Positions 1 through 10,134 of a stretch of 64,000 nucleotides of DNA are shown here, piece after piece. Position numbers and translations under genes: made by a program. Position 1 is the stretch's first letter. Each line of letters begins with the position of its first letter. A model generated the notes under the pieces. The model was given only the letters and a program-made list of their open reading frames with translations. It did not search any database and was not told the DNA's origin. This stretch comes from Lichina pygmaea (taxonomy: Eukaryota; Ascomycota; Lichinomycetes; Lichinales; Lichinaceae). The stretch spans positions 3,348,001 through 3,412,000 of the forward strand of contig OY730173.1 of the NCBI GenBank assembly GCA_963422465.1, read 5' to 3'.

Positions 1-452
1 TCTGATGACATTGTTGATCAATGCTTGACATATTGCTGGTGTGTTCGTGAGTCCGAATAGCATAACCAGATACTCGTAGTGTCTGTATTGGGTTCTGAAG
101 GCTGTCTTCCATTCTTCTCCTTCTTTCATGTGTATCAGGTTGTATGCTCCTTTCAAGTCCAGCTTGGTAAAGATTGTAGCTTGGCTGATCCTGTCTTGCA
201 ATTTGTTCGCATTTGGCAACAGATATCAGTTCTTGATGGTAATATTGTTGAGTTTCCTGTAGTCCACACAAAGTCAAAGACTTCTGTCTTTCTTTGGTGC
301 AAATAGTATTGAGTATCCTGCTGGCGATTGAGATTCTTGAATGAAACCCTTTTCAGGTTTTCCTCCAGGTACTCACAAAGTACTTGGAGCTCTTTCTCTG
401 ATAACTGGTAAATTGGTCCAAATCCTGGCTCTATCCCTGGTTGCAACTTGAT
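1..452 (-). pseudogene. reverse transcriptase fragment of gypsy pol (relic, cut by window edge)
   Basis: Minus-strand pieces match the start of a Ty3/gypsy RT domain: a lead segment [20 protein letters not shown] (378-446), then, after a frameshift near 340-350, a segment with LCVDYRKLN, and at the window edge FGLTNTPA, the block just before the catalytic YxDD motif, which itself lies outside the window. At least two TGA stops interrupt the frame. The direction and order agree with the gag and protease relics to the right. Confidence 0.85.
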
Positions 453-467
453 CTCATGATCCCAAGG

Positions 468-1060
468 TTAGTGCTTAGACAACACTGCTGTCGTTGTCTC
501 TTCCTGAAAGAGGTTATCATACCCAGGTTGGTACTCTTCAGAGATCTCCAGAGGGTTAACAACTTCCTCTCTCTTCATCTCTGACTGTTTGGCCACCTGG
601 TTCTGGGGTGTGCCTGTCAAGGCAGACCTCTTCTCTTGAGAGTCATCCTTTCTGTCAGTGAGGTTCCACTGAGGACTCCTTCCCTTATCTGTCCACACCT
701 TCTGCGGCTGGTAACAGGTCTGAGCTGTGTTGTTAGTGTAGTTCCTAAACATAAGTACTCCTGTCCTCCAGTTAACAACTGGGTTGTGCTTCTTTAGCCA
801 AGGCATCCCCAAATAGATATCCTGAGTGGCCAACTCAATGATATCAAGGTAGATCCTTTCAGCATGGTGTCTGGTAACTATTTCCATTGGCTACGTCTTG
901 TGGCAGACTAGCTCTGTCTGTCTATTTGCTATCGTGAGCTGATAGGGCTACTGCTTGCATCTCCTTCCAGTGCTGAGGGTGTCGTAAAGTTGTCTTGAAA
1001 TGTAGTTTCCACTGGCTCCAGAGTCAACAAGTGTGTATGTCTGTACTGGCGTGTTGGCGT
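468..1060 (-). pseudogene. retropepsin region of gypsy pol (relic)
   Basis: On the minus strand near 1015-1040 a frame reads TLVDSGASG, the aspartic protease active-site motif of retropepsins. Downstream, at 780-840, comes DIYLGMPWLKKHNPVVNW, the conserved Leu-Gly-Met-x-Trp-Leu flap and C-terminal segment seen in Ty3/gypsy polyproteins. The two parts are separated by stop codons near 890-960, so the protease is broken. In an active element this protease matures Gag-Pol. Confidence 0.8.
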
Positions 1061-1814
1061 GTAGTGACACAGGTAATCGCAGGTGCTTTGTGTTGCTAGG
1101 GGTCATGTTGTTGAGCTCCCGATGTCACCCCTTGACAAGGGAGTTCAGTCTTTTCCTGATTGAAGTGTCTTTCCACTGACTGGGCAATAGGTCCAGCCAT
1201 TCCCATCAGTTCTGAGGAATCCGTTCATGAATTTATCTTGCTGATACTTGTCACATCCAGGCTTGAGGTAGTACTACTAATTGTTGACGTAGCAGTTGTG
1301 GTTGTTGCCTTGCTGTAGGAACATAAGGTGTTCGTACTAATTATGTGTGTGCCCGGGGAATGCAGTGTGTTGGCGTTTGTCCCAAAGATAGATCTCACAT
1401 GTATCCTTCTTGCAATTGACCCAATACTTGTGGCAGGTGGCGCGGTAGAGTGAATGTCCTCCGTACCTTCGTAGTTGTTCGTGGTAGGTGTAGTAGTGCT
1501 TTGTGCAAAACCTCCACTGTAGTTCACTGTGCCGTAGATTTTGTGGGTCCATGCTGTAAGTATAGCTTCCTTGTGGTATTTCTTCTTTGATAGACACGGG
1601 TTCGTCTTGGTCCCCATCAGAGGTGGTTAAGGGCTCCTGTCCCTTGTCCTGAACTGTCTGTTCTGGTAGGTCCTTGCCTCCTGATGTTACCAGTTGGTGG
1701 GCTGCTTCCAATGTCTGATTGTAGTTGTTCTATTGTTTGAGGGATAGCTGAGTCTCTCCTGGTGGGTCCTCTGGCTTGATGACATTCCAGTCTCTGTCAA
1801 GTGTATTAAGTTGC

Positions 1815-2644
1815 TGTCAGTGCACCTTGTTCTTTGAACAACAGTCTCTCACCATGTGGCCTAGCTTGCCACAGGCATAGCACTTCAGTGCTTTCCTCTT
1901 TTTGTTGTTCCTTCCCTTCGTGAACCTTCCCTTGTGGTAGACTGCATCCAGTTCCATGGGTGCATAGCCATATAGGTCATGTGGTGGCGCCTTGTTAGAC
2001 AGCTTGTAGTGGTTGCTCACATGCCATGCAGGGTGGCTGTATCCTCCGTTGTGGTGTTTCTCCATCACTCACTCGAATAGTTTGTCATCAATATCGATTG
2101 CTTGTGTGATGAGCTTGTCCAGTGTGTTGACTGCTTGTCTGTCAAAGGTGATTTCATCCTTCATGTTTTCTTTGAGTCCACGTCAGTACATAACCATCAG
2201 GGCGTCGTCATCCCAGTCAGTCAGTACTGAGTATTGCTTGAACTGTGTGGTGTACTCTGCGGCTGAGCGTTGTTGTTTGATGTGCTGGATCATTTGTATA
2301 GCCACTTTGTCTTTGTTAGATAGTCTAAGGATCCTTTTGATCTTGTCCTTGAATCACGTCTATTTTGTCATCTATTCTGATATGCCATTGTGGTCTCTGT
2401 TCCCTGAGAGATGTTTGTTGACGTAGGGCTTGATCTATCAATAAGCATTACCTCTCATGTAAGTGGTTGCGAAGAGGGGCCACTTCTCCTTAGGCAGCTT
2501 CGTCTCTGGTTGGAATTGAAAGTAGACTTGGAGTTGCATAAGCCAGTTGTCAACTTTGTTTCTTTCGCCGTAGAACAGGTCTGGCTTGGCGACGCTAATC
2601 TTTCTATCTGGGAAGTTGGGGTTGGTTGCTCCTGAGGTACTCAT
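1815..2644 (-). pseudogene. gag relic with CCHC zinc knuckle
   Basis: The N-terminal gag piece (2438-2644) has the gypsy gag signature of a short Pro/Phe lead followed by a capsid-like helix segment (VDNWLMQLQVYFQF). The C-terminal piece (1817-2068) carries a nucleic-acid-binding knuckle, CYACGKLGHMVRDC, which fits C-X2-C-X4-H-X4-C. Between them the frame is interrupted by stops and shifts, for example around 2100-2400. In a working element gag coats the RNA and forms the particle; this copy cannot make an intact product. Confidence 0.8.
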
Positions 2645-2849
2645 CCTTAAGAGTCTTCAAAGTGTTGCAGTCTGTACCGTGCTGTCCTAACCAAGTATAG
2701 GATTAAGAGTGAGATGTGGAAGGCGGGTTGGTTCTCGCAGGAGAGGAGTGTCAAGGAGCACGAAGGGGTTTGGTGGAACATGGTGGTGGTGACACCTGAT
2801 CAATGGCTTCGTACAAAAGGATTGTATTAAAGTAGATCTAGTTGTCTGG

Positions 2850-3157
2850 ATCACAACATAAGTTGAAGACAATTGTTCCATAGGGGAACTATCATCAGAC
2901 TATATAGTGCTGGCCTGTCAAGACAATCAAGATTGTCTCGATGCTTCATGCATCCTGCGTCGAGACTGGTGAGATTGTCTTGATACTTCATGCATGCTGT
3001 GTCGAGACTCCTGTGTGTCTCGACAGTCACGTGACCCCTTGTTGGTTGGTCACTTGACTTCCATGATGTCCTCTTGCCTGGCCCGCAGCCTGATTGCCTA
3101 TAAATGAGTGGCTCCCATCCCATGGGTTGTAACATCTGTGCTAAGACTCCTGTTACA
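2850..3157 (-). repeat. LTR of the gypsy element (promoter side)
   Basis: The left-out end of the element precedes gag. It begins TGTAACAGG on the minus strand at 3157, contains a TATATAG box near 2900 in element orientation, and is followed by a leader before gag. The inner boundary near 2850 is approximate because no second LTR is available for comparison. Inside, two imperfect direct copies of about 44 bp, each with a core like GTCTYGATRCTTCATGCAT, lie at about 2931-2975 and 2975-3017. Confidence 0.55.
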
Positions 3158-3778
3158 TTCAAATCTTTCTGTTATGTAATTCAAGCACAGAAGAAAGCTA
3201 CTTCCTCAGAAGAGCTTGAGCAGATCAGTGATGGCTTTGCAAAAGTTATCACAGAACAAGATCTCTACAAAGCTACAGTGGAACAGCTAACACAGGCTCT
3301 ACTAATAGAGAAGAAGAAGAAACAGCGAGGAAAGTGGCTCAATCTGCTTGGAGAGGAGGATAATAAGCCTCAGATCTTCACTCCAACGAAAATCCAAGCT
3401 GCACTTGCAAGAAATGCTGAAAAAGAGTAGGAGGAGAAGCAGAAGAAGGAGGAGAAGGATAGGAAGAAGGGGGAGCGTACACAAAAGCAATTGGAGAAGG
3501 AAGAGTAACAGGCTGACCGAGAAATTGCTTGTCAAGTGGCAAGAGAAGAGAAGGCCAAAAAAGCTGCAATTGTGAAAGCTAATAGGGAGGCCAAAAAGCA
3601 GGCAGCAGGAAAGGAGAAGGTCCAGGGAGGCTCAGAGACTGTTGAGGAGTCTTCTCCACCAAGCAAGGAAGCTCCTATCATTGAAGATGACGAAGATAAG
3701 TGGAGCTCTGAGGAGGAGGCTCCTAAACTGACTTCACGTGGTCGAGTCTTGAAGAAGCCATCACGCTTTGTACACTAG
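3158..3778 (+). pseudogene. C-terminal relic of a pogo/Tigger-like DDE transposase
   Basis: One plus-strand frame runs from about 3158 to the TAG at 3776-3778. It ends in a region typical of fungal pogo-type (Tc1/mariner superfamily) transposase C-termini: a WLNLLGEEDNKPQIFTP block, then a very long Lys/Glu/Arg/Gln-rich helix and an acidic tail with GRVLKKPSRF. Two internal stops, TAG at 3428 and TAA at 3506, each match a one-step C-to-T change of CAG or CAA, a CpA context like that favoured by repeat-induced point mutation. The catalytic DDE core is missing on the left, where the gypsy LTR abuts. Confidence 0.7.
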
Positions 3779-3869
3779 ACTTCTATTGTTCACTATCTCT
3801 TCTATACATACTATTCTATCATATATCCAAGTTTGAGATAGTTCTGACAAATATCTATTAAGTTATTCA

Positions 3870-4130
3870 ACTTTTCCTTGAGGGGGTGCTTGGTCGCTCA
3901 ACCGAGCGTTAGGTGATAACGAGCGTCACGTGATCGACTACGGTAGCGTACACGGTAGACATCCGTCGGGTGGTTTTCGTAACCAGTTTGGTCGAAGTCA
4001 ATTTGAGATGATTCCAACCAAGGATAGTGGACTTAAACAAAATTTCATCAAGGGGGCCCCTCAACTGCTCGCTATCTGATATCGACCGTCATGTGATCGG
4101 GTACGGTATACCGGTACTCGTAAGAGGGGG
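3870..4130 (+). repeat. Terminal-type direct repeats flanking the pogo-like relic
   Basis: Two related blocks lie about 170 bp apart. Each begins with an AGGGGG-containing motif, continues with CTCAAC and an ATAACGAGCGTCACGTGATCG-like core, and ends with a TACGGTA motif (about 3878-3955 and 4048-4125). Their position just 3' of the transposase relic suggests subterminal or terminal repeats of that element, or the ends of two related elements. The inverted partner on the other side is not present in the window. Confidence 0.45.
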
Positions 4131-5073
4131 CCCACCGGTCACGTGAATCCGCCATACACCCCCTTTCTCCTTCGGGACCGCTACTCCACAGGTAGTCAAT
4201 GGGAATGCTACCAAGAAAATTTGGACAGTACTGAACGCTTTTCATCTGCCTATACCGTAGCCTCCAGAAAACCCCTGCCCCCCCGACGATTTCTCTGCCT
4301 CCGAGATGTCCAGATTTTCTGGTCCTTTTCGATGTTTTTGGCTGTGATATCTCCAGCCTCCAGGATGTCTCCGGCCCCGTCTCCAGCTCTTGTGATATCT
4401 CCAACCCTCTAGCCCTGTCTTTAGCTCCTCCGATGTCTGCAGCCTCTGCGATACCCCCGGCGCCGATCTCTGCGGCTGCAGCGTTTCCACCTGCTGCCGA
4501 CTTGCTTGAGCACGACCACGAGTTGGGCCCTCCCTCCTCCCCTTCCCCCCTCCACCTCCCTTCTCCCGCCTCTCAACACTCTCTAAATACAACAACTTAC
4601 GATGTGTCGGCCGGAAAAGTGGAGCCGTACGTGCAGGAGGTCATACTTTCGGCAAGATTGTGAGATGATTCAAGGCTGTTGTGTCGCTTGAGAATAGCCC
4701 AACCCTGACTGCGCCGCGCTCGTCGAGATTCAGCTGCGTATCAGCTATAGGTCGCCCCTGGACCCAAGAGCAGGCCACCGGCGAGACCGCTTTTTCGCGG
4801 CGCTCAAGGGCATCGCCGAGATTAGTCTGCAGCATGAATCTTCCCTTCTCTTCACCATCTCTCTCACTTCTGTGTTGCTTGGATCATCCGTGGCAGCTCT
4901 CGCTCGACACTCGTTGAAGGTCGCTGTCTGTCGCTTGTTAACGATATGTCTCGATCGCAGTCTGATGCCTCTGATAGACCTTGGGAGAGGATCGCGTTTC
5001 ATGGGTGTGAGATGACACCTGCCACCCACTCCATCCCTCTAGACACGCCCATTTCTGACATGACCTGTTGTAG
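4131..5073. other. Upstream region of the Kelch gene; first exon(s) unresolved
   Basis: 4240-4560 is low-complexity sequence with degenerate repeats of a GATATCTCCAGC-like unit and no recognisable coding region. 4830-4990 probably contains the signal-peptide exon of the Kelch gene: a hydrophobic stretch (SLTSVLLGSSVAALA in one frame near 4858-4902) is present, and a likely donor (GTGAGA near 5006) pairs with the acceptor at 5071-5073. The exact start codon cannot be fixed. Confidence 0.4.
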
Positions 5074-6949
5074 CGACACTTTTAGGGAGCTTCGTGTACA
5101 TTGACGGAGGCGATCTCAGACTGCCAGGCTCAAACGGTCAGGCTCGTGTCAAGAGAGCGAGTATGAGCCGGCATTCATCACCACGTCCATCGCTACAGTC
5201 GTTGCTAAGATCTATCAGATGACCGGACACACTCAATAGACGTCTCCAAGCTCTGGAATACTTCGTCAGTGCCCATCAGATCCATAGACAAGCCGAAAGA
5301 TCTACCTTCGCTTGTGTACCAAGCATTGTGGAGCGACAGCTCTGCGGATGTTCTGTACTCCTTTGGAGGGGATACTTCCTGGCTACCACCAGTCAACAGG
5401 GCCACCTTTCAGAATCGTTTCCAGAAGTTCATCCCGGACGGATCAGGTGGAGGAAGTTGGAGCCCAGATCTTGGCCGGACCGACCAAGATGTCCCTGACG
5501 ACATAAAACCGCCAGTAGGTGGCTTCGTCAGCCAGGCAAAAGGGACTGGCTTCTACCTGGGAGGATATGAACCCTTTGCAGCGGTCTTTGGAGCACAGTA
5601 TCGACGACCAGCGAAAGCTGTCGCCCAAAGAGGCATCGTCGCGTTTGACTTTGAGGGCAGAACTTGGACCAACGACACAGTGAGACCGTATACCGATGAA
5701 GGTGGAAGTGTGGGCTATGGTGCGATGCACCACGTGCCGAACATTGGCCCTGCAGGGCTCCTGGTGATCTTCGGCGGCGAGAGTGAGGAGTTTAATATCC
5801 CTTCCAAGCAGCTGATGGACAAAATCACGATCTACGAACCCAAAGGTAAAACATGGCACCATCAGGTCGCCACCGGCGATGTACTTCCTAGATACAGGCA
5901 GGCCATGTGTACTGTCGGTGTCCGGGAAGGTGGCCAAGAGTCGTACGAGATGTATGCTCCCCACCTTCAGGCAAACTGGCGTTTGTTGTCTCCCTCCAAA
6001 TTTCTAGCAGCCTGGCTGATGCGTCGCCCTCTAATTTCACGTATGGCGGTTACTCGGGCGCATTTGGGCCTGATCAGAACTTCGATGACATATGGATCCT
6101 GTCGATCCCGGCCTTCGAGTGGTTCCGGGCATATGGAGGCACTTCTACTAATCGGTTCGGTCACACCTGCCACAACGTGGGCAACCGGTACATGATGACG
6201 ATCGGAGGCATCAACGGCAGCCGATTTGGCGCGAAGAGGTGGGATGGACCTGACACGACCGACTATAGCATATCCCTCTTCGACATGACCAACTTGACCT
6301 GGACAGACACCTTCTCGCCCCAGTCTCCAAGCTATAAGCGGCCTTCGATCGTGAGCTCTTGGTACGAAGCAAAGTATGTTTTCGCCCATCTGGCTTTTAG
6401 ATTGGCATGGCCTAAGTCTGGACGGCAGTGGACAATATCCCAAACGGTGGGACCAGGAAGCGCTTGGGAACTTGATAGTCTACAACAGTAAGAGCTATCT
6501 CAGAACTGTGAACATATTCACCTAGCACGTACCACCGCCATTCAACCCACACAACAGCTGATGACAAGGTTGAAACAGCATCTCATCCAAGCAACACGCC
6601 ACGCTTCACAGGATCCTCGCCATCCGCACAATCTCCCCTGGCAATCATTGGGGGCGTCTTGGGCGGCATAGCCTTTGTGGCTCTTTCAATCCTGTCTTTC
6701 ATCTTCCTACGTACACTTCGACGGAGGCGTCGTCGCGGTGCCGGCATCGCATATGACGACCGAGGCAGTAAGCACGACGGGAACACGGACGATCGGGACT
6801 GCGTACCTGGGCCACACGAGCTCGAGCAGAAGATTTACTCGACCGAGCTCCCTGAATCAGAGTCGACGCAGAGTGGGAGAGATTCTTCGCAGGTTGATGG
6901 AGAAGCCGCTGTGGAGCTTCCAGCGGATACGAAAGTGCGCTCTTCGTGA
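5074..6949 (+). CDS. Kelch-repeat membrane protein (5' end unresolved)
   Basis: This belongs to the fungal group of secreted or plasma-membrane proteins with an N-terminal Kelch beta-propeller, a Ser/Thr-rich stalk, one transmembrane helix and a short basic-then-acidic tail. The first supported exon opens with GSFVYIDGGDL. An intron 5161-5218 keeps phase and leads into THSIDVSKLW and then LYSFGG, LVIFGGE and the other glycine-pair blades. A second intron 5952-6007 leads to FTYGGYSGAFG. After about 6373 the exon boundaries to the last exon (about 6526-6949) are unresolved. That last exon encodes a membrane helix (LAIIGGVLGGIAFVALSILS, about 6634-6700) followed by five or more arginines, predicting a cytoplasmic tail. 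The function is unknown for the family; a cell-surface or cell-wall role is a guess. Confidence 0.8.
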
Positions 6950-6984
6950 TCCGATATGCCATTCACGATGGGCACATGCGGGAT

Positions 6985-7062
6985 TAGGACTAGGATTGGG
7001 ATTGGGATTTGGATTTGGCCTCAGATTGGGATTGGGATTCAGATTGGAACTGGGATTCATAT
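6985..7062 (+). repeat. GGGATT-type minisatellite
   Basis: About 11 imperfect copies of a hexamer close to GGGATT (GGATTG, GGATTT, AGATTG) begin about 35 bp after the Kelch stop codon, so they probably lie in its 3' UTR. Confidence 0.75.
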
Positions 7063-7194
7063 CGGTGTCGGTGTCTGCGTTGGTACCCTTACTCCATCCT
7101 AGTGCCGGCTAGCCGTGCTAGCCAGCTAGCCAGACCGTGTCAAGACTATGGAATAGTTGGGTAATCGAGGGGAAAAATCTCTAGGTCACATACT

Positions 7195-7452
7195 TAGCAC
7201 TTCTCTCCCAGTTCTCCTGGGCCCGGGACCAACTTCCCCCTGCTTGACTGCCAGGCAGTCACTTTCTTTGTTCTATAGTCTGTTGGTTGGATGGTGCCCG
7301 CCCAGGGACCGCAGGGGAGGTTTTCATCCTAAGGGGCAGGTGGCTAGCCACCTGGACCAAAGGTTTCCTTACCACTTTCATAGTATCCCCAGCATAATCT
7401 AGCTTAGCTAGTTTTAGAACGGTGTAGGATCTCAATACAATACAATACATAC
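7195..7452 (+). repeat. Dispersed repeat, copy A (SINE/LINE-like 3' end)
   Basis: This segment matches the reverse complement of 21896-22140 over its whole length: shared blocks include GTTCTCCTGGGCCC, CGCAGGG-AGG-TTTT, GGTTTCC-TACCA, CCCAGCAT-ATCTAGCT-AGCTAG and a tail of three AATAC units. The pentanucleotide tail at one end only, with no terminal inverted repeats, resembles the 3' end of a non-LTR element such as a SINE. No open reading frame is seen. Confidence 0.6.
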
Positions 7453-8033
7453 ACAGCACGTGGGAAAATTATGTCTGACATTGATCCTGCTGCTGCCGCA
7501 TAGCGCTGTTGCTGCCGCATAGCGCTGCCGATGCCGTTGATCCCGCATGGAGCCGTCCAGTGCCGACTCTGCTGTCTCCCGTCAACGCTGTCTCCCGTCG
7601 ATCCTGCATGGATCCGCATCGTGCCTTCTAGAGCCTTCTATGAGCTCCAAGGCAAACATCAGCTTTGTGTCTGCATATACAGTAGATGATTAGCTAGTTC
7701 CCTCCAATCAATCTATCAGTCGTGACACTCATCTTCTTCTTCCCGCTGCTCGCTGTAGCGTTCACACTCGAACAAATTACACATGTATACATAGTGCGAT
7801 AGTAATCACTCAGACCTCTGGTTCGTGCTCTCACGACGATAGCGACGATGATTATCATGACGATAAAACCGCCCTGAAGGACTACTACGAGGAGTGGTGT
7901 GACGACCGGGCATAGGTCGGCCGTCGGTGGCGCGTTGGTATGATGCGTCCTCCTTCTAGCTCACGGAAAGCGATAACAATACCGAATTCTAGAAGCCAAG
8001 TCACTTTCTGTCACGATCACCGGGTTACGTACT

Positions 8034-8060
8034 TACTCATCATCATCATCACCATCATCA

Positions 8061-8095
<35 letters not shown>

Positions 8096-8102
8096 ATCGT
8101 CG

Positions 8103-8142
<40 letters not shown>

Positions 8143-8150
8143 TATCATCA
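8034..8150 (+). repeat. CAT/CGT trinucleotide microsatellite
   Basis: About 38 consecutive TCA/TCG triplets lie roughly 95 bp beyond the stop of the PDI gene. The pattern is CAT repeats with a block of CGTCAT interruptions. It is open in several frames but has no independent coding evidence. Confidence 0.9.
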
Positions 8151-8243
8151 ACAAAACCGAGTTCATTGCCCGTGAACTACTCATATTCATATCCAGCTGT
8201 CGATTCCCACAGCCCAACTACGGAGTACGGTACAGCCCAAGAT

Positions 8244-9456
8244 CTACAGCTCGTCCTTGTGCACGTCGCCACCGTCCTTGTCCTCGGCGCCGCCGCCGGC
8301 GAATCTCCCGAGGATGTTTCTCCTGATGGTGAGCTCGTCGAGCTTGGCCGGGGCCAGGCCGCCCTTCTTGACGAGACCCTGTATGCGGGCGAGTTCCTTG
8401 TCGACGTAGCCGTCGTTGGTCTGGAGCTTGGTGAGGACTTTGAGGTAGTACTCGACGCCCGTGTCCTTGACGCCCTTGGCGAGCTTCTGCACCTCCTTCG
8501 CGACGGCCGCGATGCTGTCGCCGTCGGCAATCTTCGCGATGGCGCTGTCGAGCGCCGCGATCGTCCCGGCTGTGCCGTCTAGCGATCCGCCCACCGTCCG
8601 GCGCGTGCCCGCGTGCTCGTTCACGTACGCCACAAAGTCCGCCTCGCTGCGCTTGCCCTCGTAGTGTACTGCCGTCGTCGAGCCCGCCGCGAAGAACTTG
8701 ATCGTCGGGTACGACTTGACGCCGTGCTCCTCCGCCGTGGCTTTGGCGTTTGGCGCCTCGGCGTCGACCTTTGCGATCAGCACCGTAGGCTCGCTGGCAA
8801 AGTCGTTGGCCAGCGTCTCCCAGATCGGAGCCAGCGACTTGCAGTCTGTACATGGGGGGGATGTATACGTCAGCCGTGGTCTCGCAGGAGGAGGCACTTG
8901 AAAGGAGACAGCGCTCAAGGAGGGGCAGCAACGACGTACGTCCACACCACGGCGCCGTGAACGCGACGAGCACGTTCTTGTCGCCGCCGACTTGCTTCTT
9001 GAAAGTCTGATCGTCGAGGACCGCGACGTTGCTCGGGAGGCCCTTCTTCGTCCGGGGCGCGACGCCGGACTTCTCGGCGACGAAGGCGGTCAGGCTCTCG
9101 ATGTCCCTGCCGCCTTCGTAGGGCTCGGGCGTGTCGCTCTTGCCGTCGAACCACTTGAGCGTCGGGAAGCCCTGGACGCCGAAGCGGCGGCCGAGGGTCT
9201 TGTGGGCGTCGGCGTCGACCTTGGCGATCGAGACCTTGTCGGACGCGAAGGCGAACGTCTGGGCCAGCTCCTCGTACACCGGCACCAGGTTCCTGCAGTG
9301 CCCGCACCACGGCGCGAAGAACTCCACGAGCGCCGGCTTGCCCGACTGCAGCACCACTTCGTCAAAGTTCTTCGGCAGCAGGTCCAGCACGGCCGAGCCG
9401 GCCTGCACGCTCGGCATCGACAGCGCCGACACGAGCAATAAGCTGAGGCGGCGCAT
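8244..9456 (-). CDS. tigA: ER protein disulfide isomerase, TigA/ERp38 type
   Basis: Forms and reshuffles disulfide bonds in secretory proteins inside the ER. Two exons (9456-8940 and 8845-8244, intron 94 bp) give 372 aa. A signal peptide is seen at residues 1-19 (ending SVQA). Two thioredoxin domains follow, each with an APWCGHC active site at residues 51-54 and 171-174, then a C-terminal helical domain of the ERp29 type (about 255-350) and a C-terminal HKDEL retention signal. This domain order and length match Aspergillus TigA. The intron falls inside the second active site: it splits the His codon of CGHC (C|AC), which confirms the splice. Neighbours are convergent or unrelated. PDI genes of this type are usually induced by the unfolded protein response; no element was verified here. 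Confidence 0.95.
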
Positions 9457-10134
9457 GATGAACGCGTTCTGGTGATGGCAGAAGGAGGATATCTCGGTGA
9501 AATGTCAAGTTGTGGCCGGCCAACTCGATGCTGACCGTCGACGGTTTGAGACGGGCCCGGCTGTTGATATGTGGCCTTGTGCAACGAAATATTTGTGAAG
9601 CGCCGATCGCATCGTCTGCTGCAACCATCGTGCACACCATTGGTGCCACTGTTGCAACGTGCCGTCAAATTTATCTCAAGGACTCTAGAGCATATAAGCA
9701 AGGCAGCCATAGACAGATTACAACGTCACGGACGACCCTACAGCTCTGCCTAGAAGGATAAAGGAGCCCCTGTGCCCCTATTTCATGGGAAACCTGCATG
9801 TCTAGAATCAAGACCGGGAGAGACGGCCTTACAGCTGGATAAACGATCAGGGCTAACAGCCTATTCAAGTGTGCGCGAGTTCAATCTGTGTACTTGAAGA
9901 TGATTGTAGGCCTGTGACCATCTGGCTAGCCGCCGGATCACGGCTGTTCCATGGTGGTCCGCCGTCGATGGAAGTAGCTTACTAGCTCCGTACGTCCATA
10001 ACGCGGCTAGTCAAAGCTTGTCGTGGCAATGTTTGACATTAAATCTAGCGTACCGTACACCACGGCGTTCTCGCATCGAGGTCAAGGACGAAGATGAAGC
10101 GATTAGATTGTGATGGGGCTGCCAGACATTGCTC
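9457..10134. other. Intergenic: PDI promoter and MKT1 3' flank
   Basis: Lies between the PDI start (transcribed leftward) and the MKT1 stop, so it holds the PDI promoter and the MKT1 terminator region. No coding region, tRNA or repeat is recognised. Confidence 0.5.

Larger units (their letters stand above)
1..3157 (-). mobile_element. Ty3/gypsy LTR retrotransposon, partial and decayed
   Basis: Read on the minus strand, the order is LTR, gag, zinc knuckle, retropepsin, reverse transcriptase, which is the Ty3/gypsy (Metaviridae) order; the element continues beyond the left edge of the window. It is broken. The gag region is split over several frames, a frameshift lies near 340-350, and RT carries in-frame stops (TGA where the family has Arg codons, consistent with C-to-T change). 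The proposed outer edge is the TGTAACA motif that starts on the minus strand at 3157; immediately beyond it lies transposase sequence on the other strand, so this looks like a nested insertion. The second LTR, and therefore the target duplication, is outside the window. Almost certainly immobile. Confidence 0.85.

Noticed and set aside
8017-8217. Met/Thr repeat frame near the PDI gene
   Set aside because: It is a translated CAT microsatellite.
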